Below are positions 24,959-31,804 of a DNA stretch of 64,000 nt, piece by piece. Made by a program: the position numbers and the translations under genes. The notes beneath the pieces were generated by a model. It did no database searches. It worked only from the letters and a program-made list of their open reading frames with translations, and had not been told where the DNA came from. The DNA is taken from contig JAIUNL010000001.1 in NCBI GenBank assembly GCA_020161835.1, positions 434,001-498,000 on the forward strand, given 5' to 3'. Position 1 is the stretch's first letter; each line of letters begins with the position of its first letter. Source of the DNA: Bacteroidota bacterium. Lineage in GTDB: Bacteria; Bacteroidota; JABWAT01.

Positions 24959-25485
24959 GAGTGAATTTTCTTTCGGAACGATTCAAATAAGTCGGTCAGT
25001 TTTTGGGCGCCGGTTGTCACACTCCGGCAGGAGATCGTGGCCCCGCTGATATTCCGGATGGATTTTCCCCAAACTGGTTTTTCTTGAGCGGATTTTCCGG
25101 CAAACTGATTTCTGAAAACCTTATAGTCAATTTCTCCACCGTAAGATTCCCGGTAAACCAGAACATCCAAATCGGCAATCGATCCATCCGGATGAAAAAG
25201 AACCGAATAGGTAATCTGCTGGGTTTTTCCTTTTACTTCATCAACAAGTGCAAAATAGTTATCATTCCCCGATTTGATCTCGACAAGATCGAAAGGAGCT
25301 GTGGTGTTGAATCCCAGTTTTTCAGATGAAATCAATGTCAGTGAAGCCGGTTTCCCGGACAGGATTTCAACCGATTCCTGCAAAAGCTTCTGATAATTCT
25401 GGCTGATTCTGATCTGTGCGGAAGCTGTATTTCCGCAACATAGAAACAGAACCGGAAATAGAATGATGCTGAAAAGTAAGTTCAT
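24955..25485 (-). CDS. FMN-binding domain protein, predicted ApbE substrate
   Basis: The 176-residue secreted protein has a signal segment ending near ASA (or a lipobox around LCC, residues 15-17) and an FMN-binding domain as in RnfG and NqrC. The sequence 'NISGATISCRS' places T150 at the position that ApbE flavinylates in S-G-A-T-x-S motifs. The prediction is a periplasmic electron-transfer protein carrying covalent FMN, loaded by the ApbE two genes downstream. The operon also holds a four-TM protein, and a porin gene precedes it on the same strand. The electron acceptor is unknown. Confidence 0.88.
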   Translation of the reverse strand: MNLLFSIILFPVLFLCCGNTASAQIRISQNYQKLLQESVEILSGKPASLTLISSEKLGFNTTAPFDLVEIKSGNDNYFALVDEVKGKTQQITYSVLFHPDGSIADLDVLVYRESYGGEIDYKVFRNQFAGKSAQEKPVWGKSIRNISGATISCRSVTTGAQKLTDLFESFRKKIHS

Positions 25486-25492
25486 ATGATTT

Positions 25493-25661
25493 TTGTAGCC
25501 CCGACCTCCCGGTCGGGGTTGTCTAAAAAGAAAGAATTTCTGAAAAAAGGCATGGATTCCCGCCTTCGCGGGAATGACAATATCGTAGTTCTTTGCTATC
25601 CTGATAGGTTGTCATCCCGGACTTAGCCTGCCCCGAACGCTTTCGGGGATCCGGGATCCAT
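25493..25661. repeat. Repeat-filled spacer between porin and FMN-protein genes
   Basis: The spacer holds, in order: the CCCCGACCTCCCGGTCGGGG hairpin (25493-25523), a TGGATTCCCGCC-TTCGCGGGAATGAC stem-loop (25553-25579) and the long-stem GTCATCCCGGACTTAG element (25610-25661, matching 9399-9458). Confidence 0.85.
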
Positions 25662-25669
25662 GCCGTTTC

Positions 25670-25704
25670 CCCGTAACCCGTAAAACGTGACCCGTAACCC
25701 TTCC
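25670..25704 (-). repeat. Heptad repeat array H7, next to the porin stop codon
   Basis: Plus-strand units CCCGTAA, CCCGTAA, AACGTGA, CCCGTAA, CCCTTCC keep exact seven-base register. On the coding strand they read as GGGTTAC-type units starting two bases after the porin stop codon (25709-25707). Confidence 0.75.
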
Positions 25705-25706
25705 CG

Positions 25707-26825
25707 TCAATAGAAAAAGTACCCAAATCCAACATTCAATTGCTGGGCAGATTCCTTCGCTCCATCCGGAGTGATAAATTGGTAATCTGCCTTAATGGCT
25801 ACGTTTTCAATGGGTTTCCAGGTTGTACCCAAAACCCACTCAGATTTATTCAGGCCCCCAACAAAAGAGGAGTTCGGATCAGAACTGTCTACCGTATTCT
25901 GAATATTGTACTTTTCAAAACGGCCGAAGACAAACCACTTTTGCTCAGACTCAGTAATGAGTGGAAGAATATCATAGGCTGCTTCAGAATAGAAGCCAAA
26001 CTGTGAATCACCGGCGTTATTCCCGTATAACGTATTCAGTTTTTTGACATCAGAAATAAAGGAATAAACCACCACATTCCGCAGAAATAAACTTCCTGAG
26101 TTATACTGAACATCAGCTTCGCCAAGCGTTAACCGTGAATCACCCAAAGACGAGGTGAAAAAAGAAACTCCGGTTTTTATATCCAGTGTGGGAACATACT
26201 CAAGCTTACCTGTAAACGCCACGGTTTTGGTAGAACTTTCAGCTGCTTCCTGACGGCTGGACCGGATTCCGTTTTTACTGATGCCTTCAGGCTTCAGTCC
26301 GGCCATCACGTAAGCCCGGTATTTAAATCCGTCACCAAGCTGACCGTAAACGCCGGCACCTGATTCACGCCAGGTTGAAGGAATGATATACCGGTCAACA
26401 TTGGGTCTTTCTACGCCATGAAAAGTTGAGGGTTCATGTTCCTCGTTGATAATCCCAACCGGAACCATCAGAATACCGGCACGAACTCCGAATTCCTTTC
26501 TGAAAGCCAGATCGATATAAGCTTGTTCGAGAGCAAGTTCACCGGGTGCACCTGATCCTGAGCCATCATTTGAGTCTTCAAGAAGAGTATGTTCAATTTC
26601 GAGCTCAGATTTGAACGAAATCCAGTCATTGAAATTATGTCCGGCAAACAGAACAAACCTGTGAAAATCCAAAACCCCTTCTCTGGCAGATGACGATATT
26701 TTCCCGGGAGTGACGGTTGGTTTGTTAAAGTGAAGTTCTCCGTAACCGCCAATTGTGGTGGTTCCCTGTGCGAAAGCTGCAGTGGCAAAAACCAGACTTG
26801 CAGCAGAAATAGTCAAGCGATTCAT
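25707..26825 (-). CDS. Outer-membrane porin-like protein
   Basis: The 372-residue protein has a signal peptide (MNRLTISAASLVFATAAFAQ) and a sixteen-strand-like porin body of the phosphate/polyphosphate-selective type: 'GGYGELHFN', 'DFHRFVLFAGHNFNDWISFKSELEIEH', 'ALEQAYIDLAFR', 'RAGILMVPVGIINE'. The C-terminus 'QLNVGFGYFFY' ends in an aromatic residue as barrel substrates do. AGGAAAG precedes the ATG. Two palindromes TTTAGA-N5-TCTAAA lie 20-85 bases upstream, which suggests control by a metal-sensing repressor and therefore perhaps a role in metal uptake or reduction together with the FMN/ApbE genes downstream. Confidence 0.85.
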   Translation of the reverse strand: MNRLTISAASLVFATAAFAQGTTTIGGYGELHFNKPTVTPGKISSSAREGVLDFHRFVLFAGHNFNDWISFKSELEIEHTLLEDSNDGSGSGAPGELALEQAYIDLAFRKEFGVRAGILMVPVGIINEEHEPSTFHGVERPNVDRYIIPSTWRESGAGVYGQLGDGFKYRAYVMAGLKPEGISKNGIRSSRQEAAESSTKTVAFTGKLEYVPTLDIKTGVSFFTSSLGDSRLTLGEADVQYNSGSLFLRNVVVYSFISDVKKLNTLYGNNAGDSQFGFYSEAAYDILPLITESEQKWFVFGRFEKYNIQNTVDSSDPNSSFVGGLNKSEWVLGTTWKPIENVAIKADYQFITPDGAKESAQQLNVGFGYFFY

Positions 26826-26844
26826 TTTCTTTCCTGTTTTGTTA

Positions 26845-26910
26845 TTTAGATTAAATCTAAGATACGAATCAAATAGTCCGGGTGCAAGATTAGTTTAGAA
26901 AAAATCTAAA
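26845..26910 (-). promoter_or_regulatory. Twin palindromic operators upstream of the porin gene
   Basis: TTTAGA-TTAAA-TCTAAG (26845-26861) and TTTAGA-AAAAA-TCTAAA (26894-26910) share the 6-5-6 geometry. Their starts are 49 bases apart, close to an integral number of helical turns. The sequence resembles the TTAGG-type palindromes bound by DtxR/MntR-family metalloregulators (established knowledge). The assignment to that family is inference. Confidence 0.6.
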
Positions 26911-26965
26911 TAAAGAAACAAAATCTCTTCTTTGCGGATTTGTTTATTGACGACTTCAAATTTTC

Positions 26966-26973
26966 TATCTTTA
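26966..26973 (+). promoter_or_regulatory. -7 element of the 26979 barrel gene, predicted leaderless start
   Basis: TATCTTTA matches TAnnTTTG except the last base, with TTTG at 26939-26942 as -33. It ends five bases before the ATG at 26979 and no Shine-Dalgarno is present. Confidence 0.45.
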
Positions 26974-26978
26974 CCTTC

Positions 26979-27824
26979 ATGAAACGAATTTTCAAAACAA
27001 TTTTATTTTCCGGGTTGATTTTCGGCTTGCCGTTTACTGGTTTTTCGCAATCCGATTCAACCCTGATCAGAATTTATCCGAAAGAAAATTCTCCGGTTGA
27101 TACGACTGATTTTTTTGAAAAAAAACTCAGACTGTCATCCGTTCAGCCCATTTTTGCAGGAACTTCAAAATATGGGGATCTTTTTGCCGGATTCAATTTT
27201 GCGTTCGGAACTATTTTTGACGGAAAAATAAAAAGCTCCTATCCGGGTTTTATCGGGTTTGGTATTCAGGCGGGTTTAAAATACAAGTCAGGGTTTCTTG
27301 TTGAAGCCGGCTGGAAGTGGCATCAGTTTAACAGTGATGTCTCTTACCTGGTTTCCTCTCGTCTTTCGGTTGCAGGAAATGATTCCATTTCATCCACATC
27401 AACCGTTTCAGATGCGCAATTAAGCACGAATACCGTTCTGCTGACTTTGGTTTACAGCGATTACCGGTCTCCCTTCCTTCCGTTGAGATATGTGTATGGC
27501 GGACTGGGTCTCGGAGCTGTCAGGTTTGAGGAAACCGGATCTCTGGTTCTGTCGACCCGTGAAAAACTTTCAGGATTACCCGAACAAATCACCACATCAA
27601 AGTCGGGACTTTCTTATCAGTACTGGAATCCGGTTATTTCGGTCGTTGTCGGAATGAATTTTCTCTACCTTCCCGAAAGTCACAATTGGTTCAGTTTTGA
27701 TCTCAGACTTGATATGATACCCAACCTTCATAAAACCGGCGGAGCCTCAGTCTTTTCCCGGGCGAATAACCTGAACGGACTCAGAGCCACGGTTCGTTTT
27801 TATTTTGACTTCCGTCAGGAATAA
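26979..27824 (+). CDS. Outer-membrane beta-barrel hypothetical protein
   Basis: The 281-residue protein has a signal peptide (MKRIFKTILFSG... ending GFSQ) and then alternating strands such as 'FAGFNFAFGTIFDG', 'GFIGFGIQAGLKYKSGFLVEAGWKW' and 'YVYGGLGLGAVRFEE'. It ends in 'ATVRFYFDFRQE', typical of small eight-to-twelve-stranded outer-membrane barrels. I do not recognise a named family. The ATG at 26979 is preferred over the upstream ATG at 26940 because it begins the signal peptide. It is divergent from the porin gene, so the twin palindromes between them might affect both. Confidence 0.75.
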   Translation: MKRIFKTILFSGLIFGLPFTGFSQSDSTLIRIYPKENSPVDTTDFFEKKLRLSSVQPIFAGTSKYGDLFAGFNFAFGTIFDGKIKSSYPGFIGFGIQAGLKYKSGFLVEAGWKWHQFNSDVSYLVSSRLSVAGNDSISSTSTVSDAQLSTNTVLLTLVYSDYRSPFLPLRYVYGGLGLGAVRFEETGSLVLSTREKLSGLPEQITTSKSGLSYQYWNPVISVVVGMNFLYLPESHNWFSFDLRLDMIPNLHKTGGASVFSRANNLNGLRATVRFYFDFRQE

Positions 27825-27858
27825 ATTCAGTTCACTTTCCAACTTTCAGGAGACTTTC

Positions 27859-28185
27859 ATGATCGCCCTTACTGAAGCTGAAATAAACAAAGCAATTCCT
27901 CCCGGGTCACCGGGAATTTTTAAGCTGATGAATAAAAAGGGAGATGTGAAAAAGGTGGGAATGGCCGAAACTGATCTGGCTGAGGTTTTAAAAAAAGCCA
28001 TTCATCCGAAATATGAGTTTTTTGAATTTAAAGCCACTGCCAGCGATAAAGCAGCCTGGCAACAACTTTGTGAAGCATGGCATTATCACAAAAAAAATGA
28101 TTTTCTTGACTCTGAAGACCATCCAACCCCGCCAAGGGGTAAATTCTGGACTTGTCACTTCTGTGAAGATTCTAAAAGGTATTAA
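27859..28185 (+). CDS. Small GIY-YIG-like protein
   Basis: The 108-residue protein resembles a family of small, degenerate GIY-YIG-fold proteins. 'PGIFKLMNKKGDVKKVGMAETDLAEVL' occupies the place of the GIY...YVG strands, 'KAAWQQLCEAWHYH' that of the helix with the usual E-x3-YH, and the C-terminus 'HPTPPRGKFWTCHFCE' carries a Cys-x2-Cys pair seen in such proteins. The catalytic GIY tyrosine and the YIG tyrosine are replaced, so nuclease activity is doubtful. AGGAG precedes the ATG at 27859. It is directly followed by an Smr-domain gene whose GTG start abuts its stop codon, so the two are co-translated. Confidence 0.65.
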   Translation: MIALTEAEINKAIPPGSPGIFKLMNKKGDVKKVGMAETDLAEVLKKAIHPKYEFFEFKATASDKAAWQQLCEAWHYHKKNDFLDSEDHPTPPRGKFWTCHFCEDSKRY

Positions 28186-28710
28186 GTGGGAACTGTTTCT
28201 GATGATGAACTGAAAAAACTAATGGAGGATTTTCTTCCGGCTGAACCGAAGGAAAATATCAAAACCTATTCGGGGAAAGGGAAAAAATCGGATCAAAAAC
28301 TGAAGGAAACAGAAGCTTCTGTTAGTAAACGCCTGCCTGATGTAACCCGTGACGAACTGATGGCTATGATGGCTGTTCGTGAACCTGAAGTTAAAGAAGC
28401 TGACATTCCCAAAATTGCACTACCCACAAAAAAACGAACACCAACCCCGGTTCTTGATCTCCATTATCAAACCGTTGAAGCAGCCCGGGAAGAATTCATC
28501 CGGTTTATGGAAACCCAGCTTGTCCGCCCGGATGTCGATAAAATCCTGATTATAACGGGAAAAGGTCTTGGTTCTGAAAATTATCAGGCCAGAATTAAAC
28601 CAATGGTGGAAAAAGAGCTGAATGGTGGGTTCCGTAAACGGATTGACCGCTGGCAGACCGCACCACCTGATCTTGGCGGATCAGGAGCCATACTGGTTTG
28701 GCTGAAGTAG
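28186..28710 (+). CDS. Smr domain protein
   Basis: The 174-residue protein has a charged, probably disordered N-terminal half and a C-terminal Smr domain: 'VLDLHYQTVEAAREEF' (D-L-H-x-x-T), 'KILIITGKGLGS' (T-G-K-G) and 'GGSGAILVWLK'. Smr domains act as nucleases on branched DNA in MutS2 and on RNA in stand-alone forms such as SmrB, where they cleave mRNA at collided ribosomes. The stand-alone architecture here leaves both possible. The GTG start directly follows the previous stop codon with AAAAGG six bases upstream. Confidence 0.9.
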   Translation: MGTVSDDELKKLMEDFLPAEPKENIKTYSGKGKKSDQKLKETEASVSKRLPDVTRDELMAMMAVREPEVKEADIPKIALPTKKRTPTPVLDLHYQTVEAAREEFIRFMETQLVRPDVDKILIITGKGLGSENYQARIKPMVEKELNGGFRKRIDRWQTAPPDLGGSGAILVWLK

Positions 28711-28779
28711 GAAAGGGTGGATCGGAAGTAATTAAGATAATCCAAATTTGTCATACCGAGATATAAACAAGCCCCGGTT

Positions 28780-30114
28780 TTACTTAAGCGTTTTTTTCAA
28801 AATCAGCCAGCCCGTTATTCCTGATATCACAGAACCCAGTATAATTCCCGCCTTTGCGCTGTTTAAAAGTTCACCTTCTGCAAACGCCAGTCCTGCGATA
28901 AATAAACTCATTGTAAACCCGATCCCGGCCAGTGCTGAAATCCCGTAAATCTGAATCCAGGAAATTCCCGTAGGCAGGGTTGCAAAATTCAATTTTACTG
29001 CCAGCCACGAAAAAGTAAAAATCCCGGCCTGTTTCCCGATTACAAGCCCCATAATGACTCCATAGCTGATCTCATTTGCAAGAAGTGATCCTAGCGATCC
29101 GTTCAGGGTAATCCCGGCATTGGCAAGTGCAAAAACCGGCATAATAAACCAGATAACCCACGGATGTAATTTATGTTCGAGGTGTTCTGCCGGACTTTCT
29201 GCATGTTCACAAACGGTTTTGATACTCTGAATTGCAGAAGCCTGATCTTCATTCTTTAACTCAGAATCCGATTTGCCGGAAACCTGCCGGAAGAAGGACA
29301 TTATTTTTTCAATTGATTTTTCAAATTCAAAAGGTTGGATCCGGGTTGCTGACGGAATTGAAATTGCCAGCAAAACACCTGCAAGAGTGGCATGGATGCC
29401 AGATTTCAGGAAAGCAAGCCAGAGAAAAAAGCCGAAAAATAAATAAATTGATGGGTTTCTTACTCCGATTCGGTTCAGCAGAAACAGGAGAAGTAAAATT
29501 CCGCCACCAATGACAAGGCTTAGTAAACTAATTTCACTTGTGTAAAAAAGGGCGATGACCAGAACAGCTCCAAGATCATCAATGATGGCAAGTGCGGTTA
29601 GAAATATTTTGAGCTGAAGAGGGACTCTTGAGCCAATCATTGCCAGAATTCCGAGAGCAAAAGCAATGTCAGTTGCCATGGGTATTCCCCAGCCGGCGGT
29701 TCCTGGTGTTCCAATGTTGAATGAGGTGTAGATCAGTGCTGGAGCAATCATGCCGCCAAGAGCAGCCGCAACAGGCAATGCTGCCTTTTTTATCGAATTC
29801 AGCTCGCCCGTCAGCAATTCACGTTTGATTTCGAGCCCAACAACAAAAAAGAAAACGGCCATCAACCCGTCATTGATCCATAGAAATAAGGGTTTTGAGA
29901 CAATCAGATCACTGAAGCCAATGGTGACGGGAATATGAAAAAGAAGCTGATAACTTTCTGAGAAAGCTGAATTTGCCCATATCAGCGCAACAAGAGCAGA
30001 AAAAAGAAGAAGAATTCCACCAGAAGCCTGTACCGAAGCAAATTGCTGAAAAGGTTTCAGAATGGCGTCAACAGGTAGGGGAGATGTTGTATAAATTTTA
30101 AATGAGGATTTCAT
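28780..30114 (-). CDS. nhaA: Na+/H+ antiporter NhaA
   Basis: NhaA expels sodium in exchange for protons across the inner membrane and sets pH and salt tolerance. The 444-residue protein has the typical set of membrane helices and the signature 'LALAIIDDLGAVLVIALFY' region with the ion-binding pair D179-D180, and D149 in 'MATDIAFALG'. The loop at about 265-300 is acidic and somewhat long. No strong Shine-Dalgarno is visible at the ATG at 30114. It is a single gene between convergent and co-directional neighbours. Confidence 0.97.
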   Translation of the reverse strand: MKSSFKIYTTSPLPVDAILKPFQQFASVQASGGILLLFSALVALIWANSAFSESYQLLFHIPVTIGFSDLIVSKPLFLWINDGLMAVFFFVVGLEIKRELLTGELNSIKKAALPVAAALGGMIAPALIYTSFNIGTPGTAGWGIPMATDIAFALGILAMIGSRVPLQLKIFLTALAIIDDLGAVLVIALFYTSEISLLSLVIGGGILLLLFLLNRIGVRNPSIYLFFGFFLWLAFLKSGIHATLAGVLLAISIPSATRIQPFEFEKSIEKIMSFFRQVSGKSDSELKNEDQASAIQSIKTVCEHAESPAEHLEHKLHPWVIWFIMPVFALANAGITLNGSLGSLLANEISYGVIMGLVIGKQAGIFTFSWLAVKLNFATLPTGISWIQIYGISALAGIGFTMSLFIAGLAFAEGELLNSAKAGIILGSVISGITGWLILKKTLK

Positions 30115-30172
30115 TTGTTTGCCAGAAAATGTTGCTGCTACCTAAACATTGTGAGTTTACACAGAATTCCTG

Positions 30173-30216
30173 ACAAAAAAAACCCGTTCCTCCTTACGGA
30201 AGAACGGGAACCAAAA
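30173..30216 (-). terminator. Terminator of the 30239-30421 gene
   Basis: CCCGTTC-CTCCTTACGGAA-GAACGGG, followed on the minus strand by a run of eight T's. Confidence 0.85.
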
Positions 30217-30238
30217 AAAAGCCAGAAACAAACTTGTT

Positions 30239-30421
30239 TTATGCAGGAACTTCATCCAGTTCGTGCATGAGTCTGCGGAGCAATGCTTCTTTGCTCTTCA
30301 GATAATCTCTGAAATCCATTGAATCAGTATGGGAAATTTCCATACGAAGATCGTTGAAATAAGATTGGAAAATGTCTTTCAGAAGATCGGCTTCTTCTGT
30401 TGATAATTCTAAAGTGACCAT
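30239..30421 (-). CDS. Small acidic hypothetical protein
   Basis: The 60-residue product (MVTLELSTEEADLLKDIF...) is predicted fully helical and acidic, with heptad-like leucines ('ALLRRLMHEL'), as in small dimeric regulators. It is real rather than a chance frame: a strong GGAGG lies five bases before the ATG at 30421 and a good terminator follows the stop codon. I do not recognise the family and no function can be proposed. Confidence 0.75.
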   Translation of the reverse strand: MVTLELSTEEADLLKDIFQSYFNDLRMEISHTDSMDFRDYLKSKEALLRRLMHELDEVPA

Positions 30422-30555
30422 GGTATCCTCCGGTTATTTATGCCCAACAGCTTTGTTAATAAACTGAATGCAAGTTATCAGTCATTTTATTTAGGTGCAA
30501 CCGGTTCCAATTAAACGATTATTAGAGAACAGAAGAGGCTGTGGTCTTTATATTA

Positions 30556-31065
30556 TCAGTTTTGATTTGAATGGTCTTTATCATTGATCCATTCGCCGGT
30601 TACCTGTCTGACGGCATGCGGAATCAGGGGTAAAAGCCATTCTGCATATTCTTTGCTTCCTTTGGGTGATCCGGGCAAATTAATGATTAGTGTTTTACCT
30701 GAAATAACTGAAACTCCCCGTGAAAGTGCAGCATAGCGGGTTTGTGCAAAAGATTGAGCTCTGAGAAATTCAGCAATTCCCGGAACCTGTTTTTCTGCGA
30801 TACTGAGGGTGGCTTCCGGTGTGACATCTCTTGGTGTTAGTCCGGTTCCGCCTGAAGTTAAAATGAGATCAACATGAGGTGACATGACTTTCAGGGTTTT
30901 TACAATCGCATCAAAATCATCTGGTATGACGATCGTGCTCAGGATTTCAAACTGATCTGCAGGAAATAAAGGAATCAGTTTTGGTCCGGTTTCATCTTTT
31001 CTTTGCCCTGAATGTGCCCGGTCTGAAATGATGATGATGCAAAGGCGGATTTTAGATGTTGTCAT
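30556..31065 (-). CDS. mog: Molybdopterin adenylyltransferase (MogA/MoaB type)
   Basis: This protein adenylylates molybdopterin in preparation for molybdate insertion. The 169-residue sequence has 'IIISDRAHSGQRKDETGP' at the N-terminus, 'LILTSGGTGLTPRDVTPEA' (the TxGGTG substrate-binding motif, about 92-110) and 'LIINLPGSPKGSKE'. AGGA lies six bases before the ATG. It is the last gene of the minus-strand hemB-anmK-thiL-moaA-moaC run but is separated from moaC by a 260-base palindromic repeat region. Confidence 0.95.
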   Translation of the reverse strand: MTTSKIRLCIIIISDRAHSGQRKDETGPKLIPLFPADQFEILSTIVIPDDFDAIVKTLKVMSPHVDLILTSGGTGLTPRDVTPEATLSIAEKQVPGIAEFLRAQSFAQTRYAALSRGVSVISGKTLIINLPGSPKGSKEYAEWLLPLIPHAVRQVTGEWINDKDHSNQN

Positions 31066-31082
31066 AACTTTCCTGAAAAGAA

Positions 31083-31346
31083 ATTTTCTCGCTAAGGCGC
31101 AAAAAAAGTCATTTAACCACAGAGTGCCACAGAGGTTTTCGCAGAGAACACTAAGGTTTTAATAGTTTTATAAAAATACCAATTCAATTTTACTGATTAA
31201 TAAATGAACTCATAAAGTATTGTTATTTTTGCATTTAACTAAACATTCTCCCACCGCTCCGCATTTCTCTGTGTTTAACTCTGCGATCCTCTGTGGTAAA
31301 AAGAAGTTGTATTCCTTTGCGCCCTTAGCGGCTTTGCGAGAAAAAA
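31083..31346. repeat. Long imperfect palindrome of CTCGC/ACCACAGAG blocks between mog and moaC
   Basis: The left arm (31083-31160) reads TTTTCTCGCTAAGGCGCAAA...AACCACAGAGTGCCACAGAG...CGCAGAG. The right arm (31255-31346) is its imperfect reverse complement and ends CGGCTTTGCGAGAAAA. The right arm overlaps the 3' end of moaC by 22 bases. Related blocks lie at 56100-56132, 58571-58697 and 59219-59255. Confidence 0.8.
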
Positions 31347-31804
31347 TCCCCTGATTTGCCACCGGTTTTTTCAAGCAGGCGAATGCCGGAAATTTCTGGT
31401 GTTTTACAAACAGCTTTTACCATATCGTAAACAGTCAGTAATGCGAGCGAAACGGCGGTCAGGGCTTCCATTTCAACGCCGGTTTGGGCATCAGTTCGGG
31501 TGGTTGCAGTCACATGAAGTGAGGCGGTTTCATCTTCCCAAAAGAATGAAAGTTTTACCGAACTTAACGGAATCTGATGACAAAGCGGAATGAGTGCGGA
31601 TGTCTGCTTGGCGGCCTGAATGCCGGCAATTGTTGCAGTAGAAAGCAGATCACCTTTTTTCAGGTGGTTTGATTTAGCCGGTTCATAAGCTTCTTTCAGA
31701 TAAATCCGTCCTTCAGCAACTGCTGTGCGTGAAGTGACTTCTTTACCAGAAACATCAACCATTGATACTTTATTCTGGTCATCAAAATGAGAAAAGTCTG
31801 GCAT
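31325..31804 (-). CDS. moaC: Cyclic pyranopterin monophosphate synthase
   Basis: MoaC converts the MoaA product (3',8-cyclo-GTP) to cyclic pyranopterin monophosphate, the first stable precursor of molybdenum cofactor. The 159-residue protein has 'KQTSALIPLCHQIPL', 'GVEMEALTAVSLALLTVYDM' and 'LLEKTGGKSG', with the catalytic lysines and histidines of the family. The start codon directly follows the moaA stop, and the AGGAGG ribosome-binding site lies inside the last codons of moaA, encoding its conserved Gly-Gly end. The C-terminal residues FFSQSR and the stop codon are encoded by an intergenic repeat block, replacing the natural tail. Confidence 0.96.
   Translation of the reverse strand: MPDFSHFDDQNKVSMVDVSGKEVTSRTAVAEGRIYLKEAYEPAKSNHLKKGDLLSTATIAGIQAAKQTSALIPLCHQIPLSSVKLSFFWEDETASLHVTATTRTDAQTGVEMEALTAVSLALLTVYDMVKAVCKTPEISGIRLLEKTGGKSGDFFSQSR

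Noticed and set aside
30115-30172. Riboswitch or structured leader for nhaA
   Set aside because: The upstream sequence is short and I could not find a convincing paired structure or known motif.
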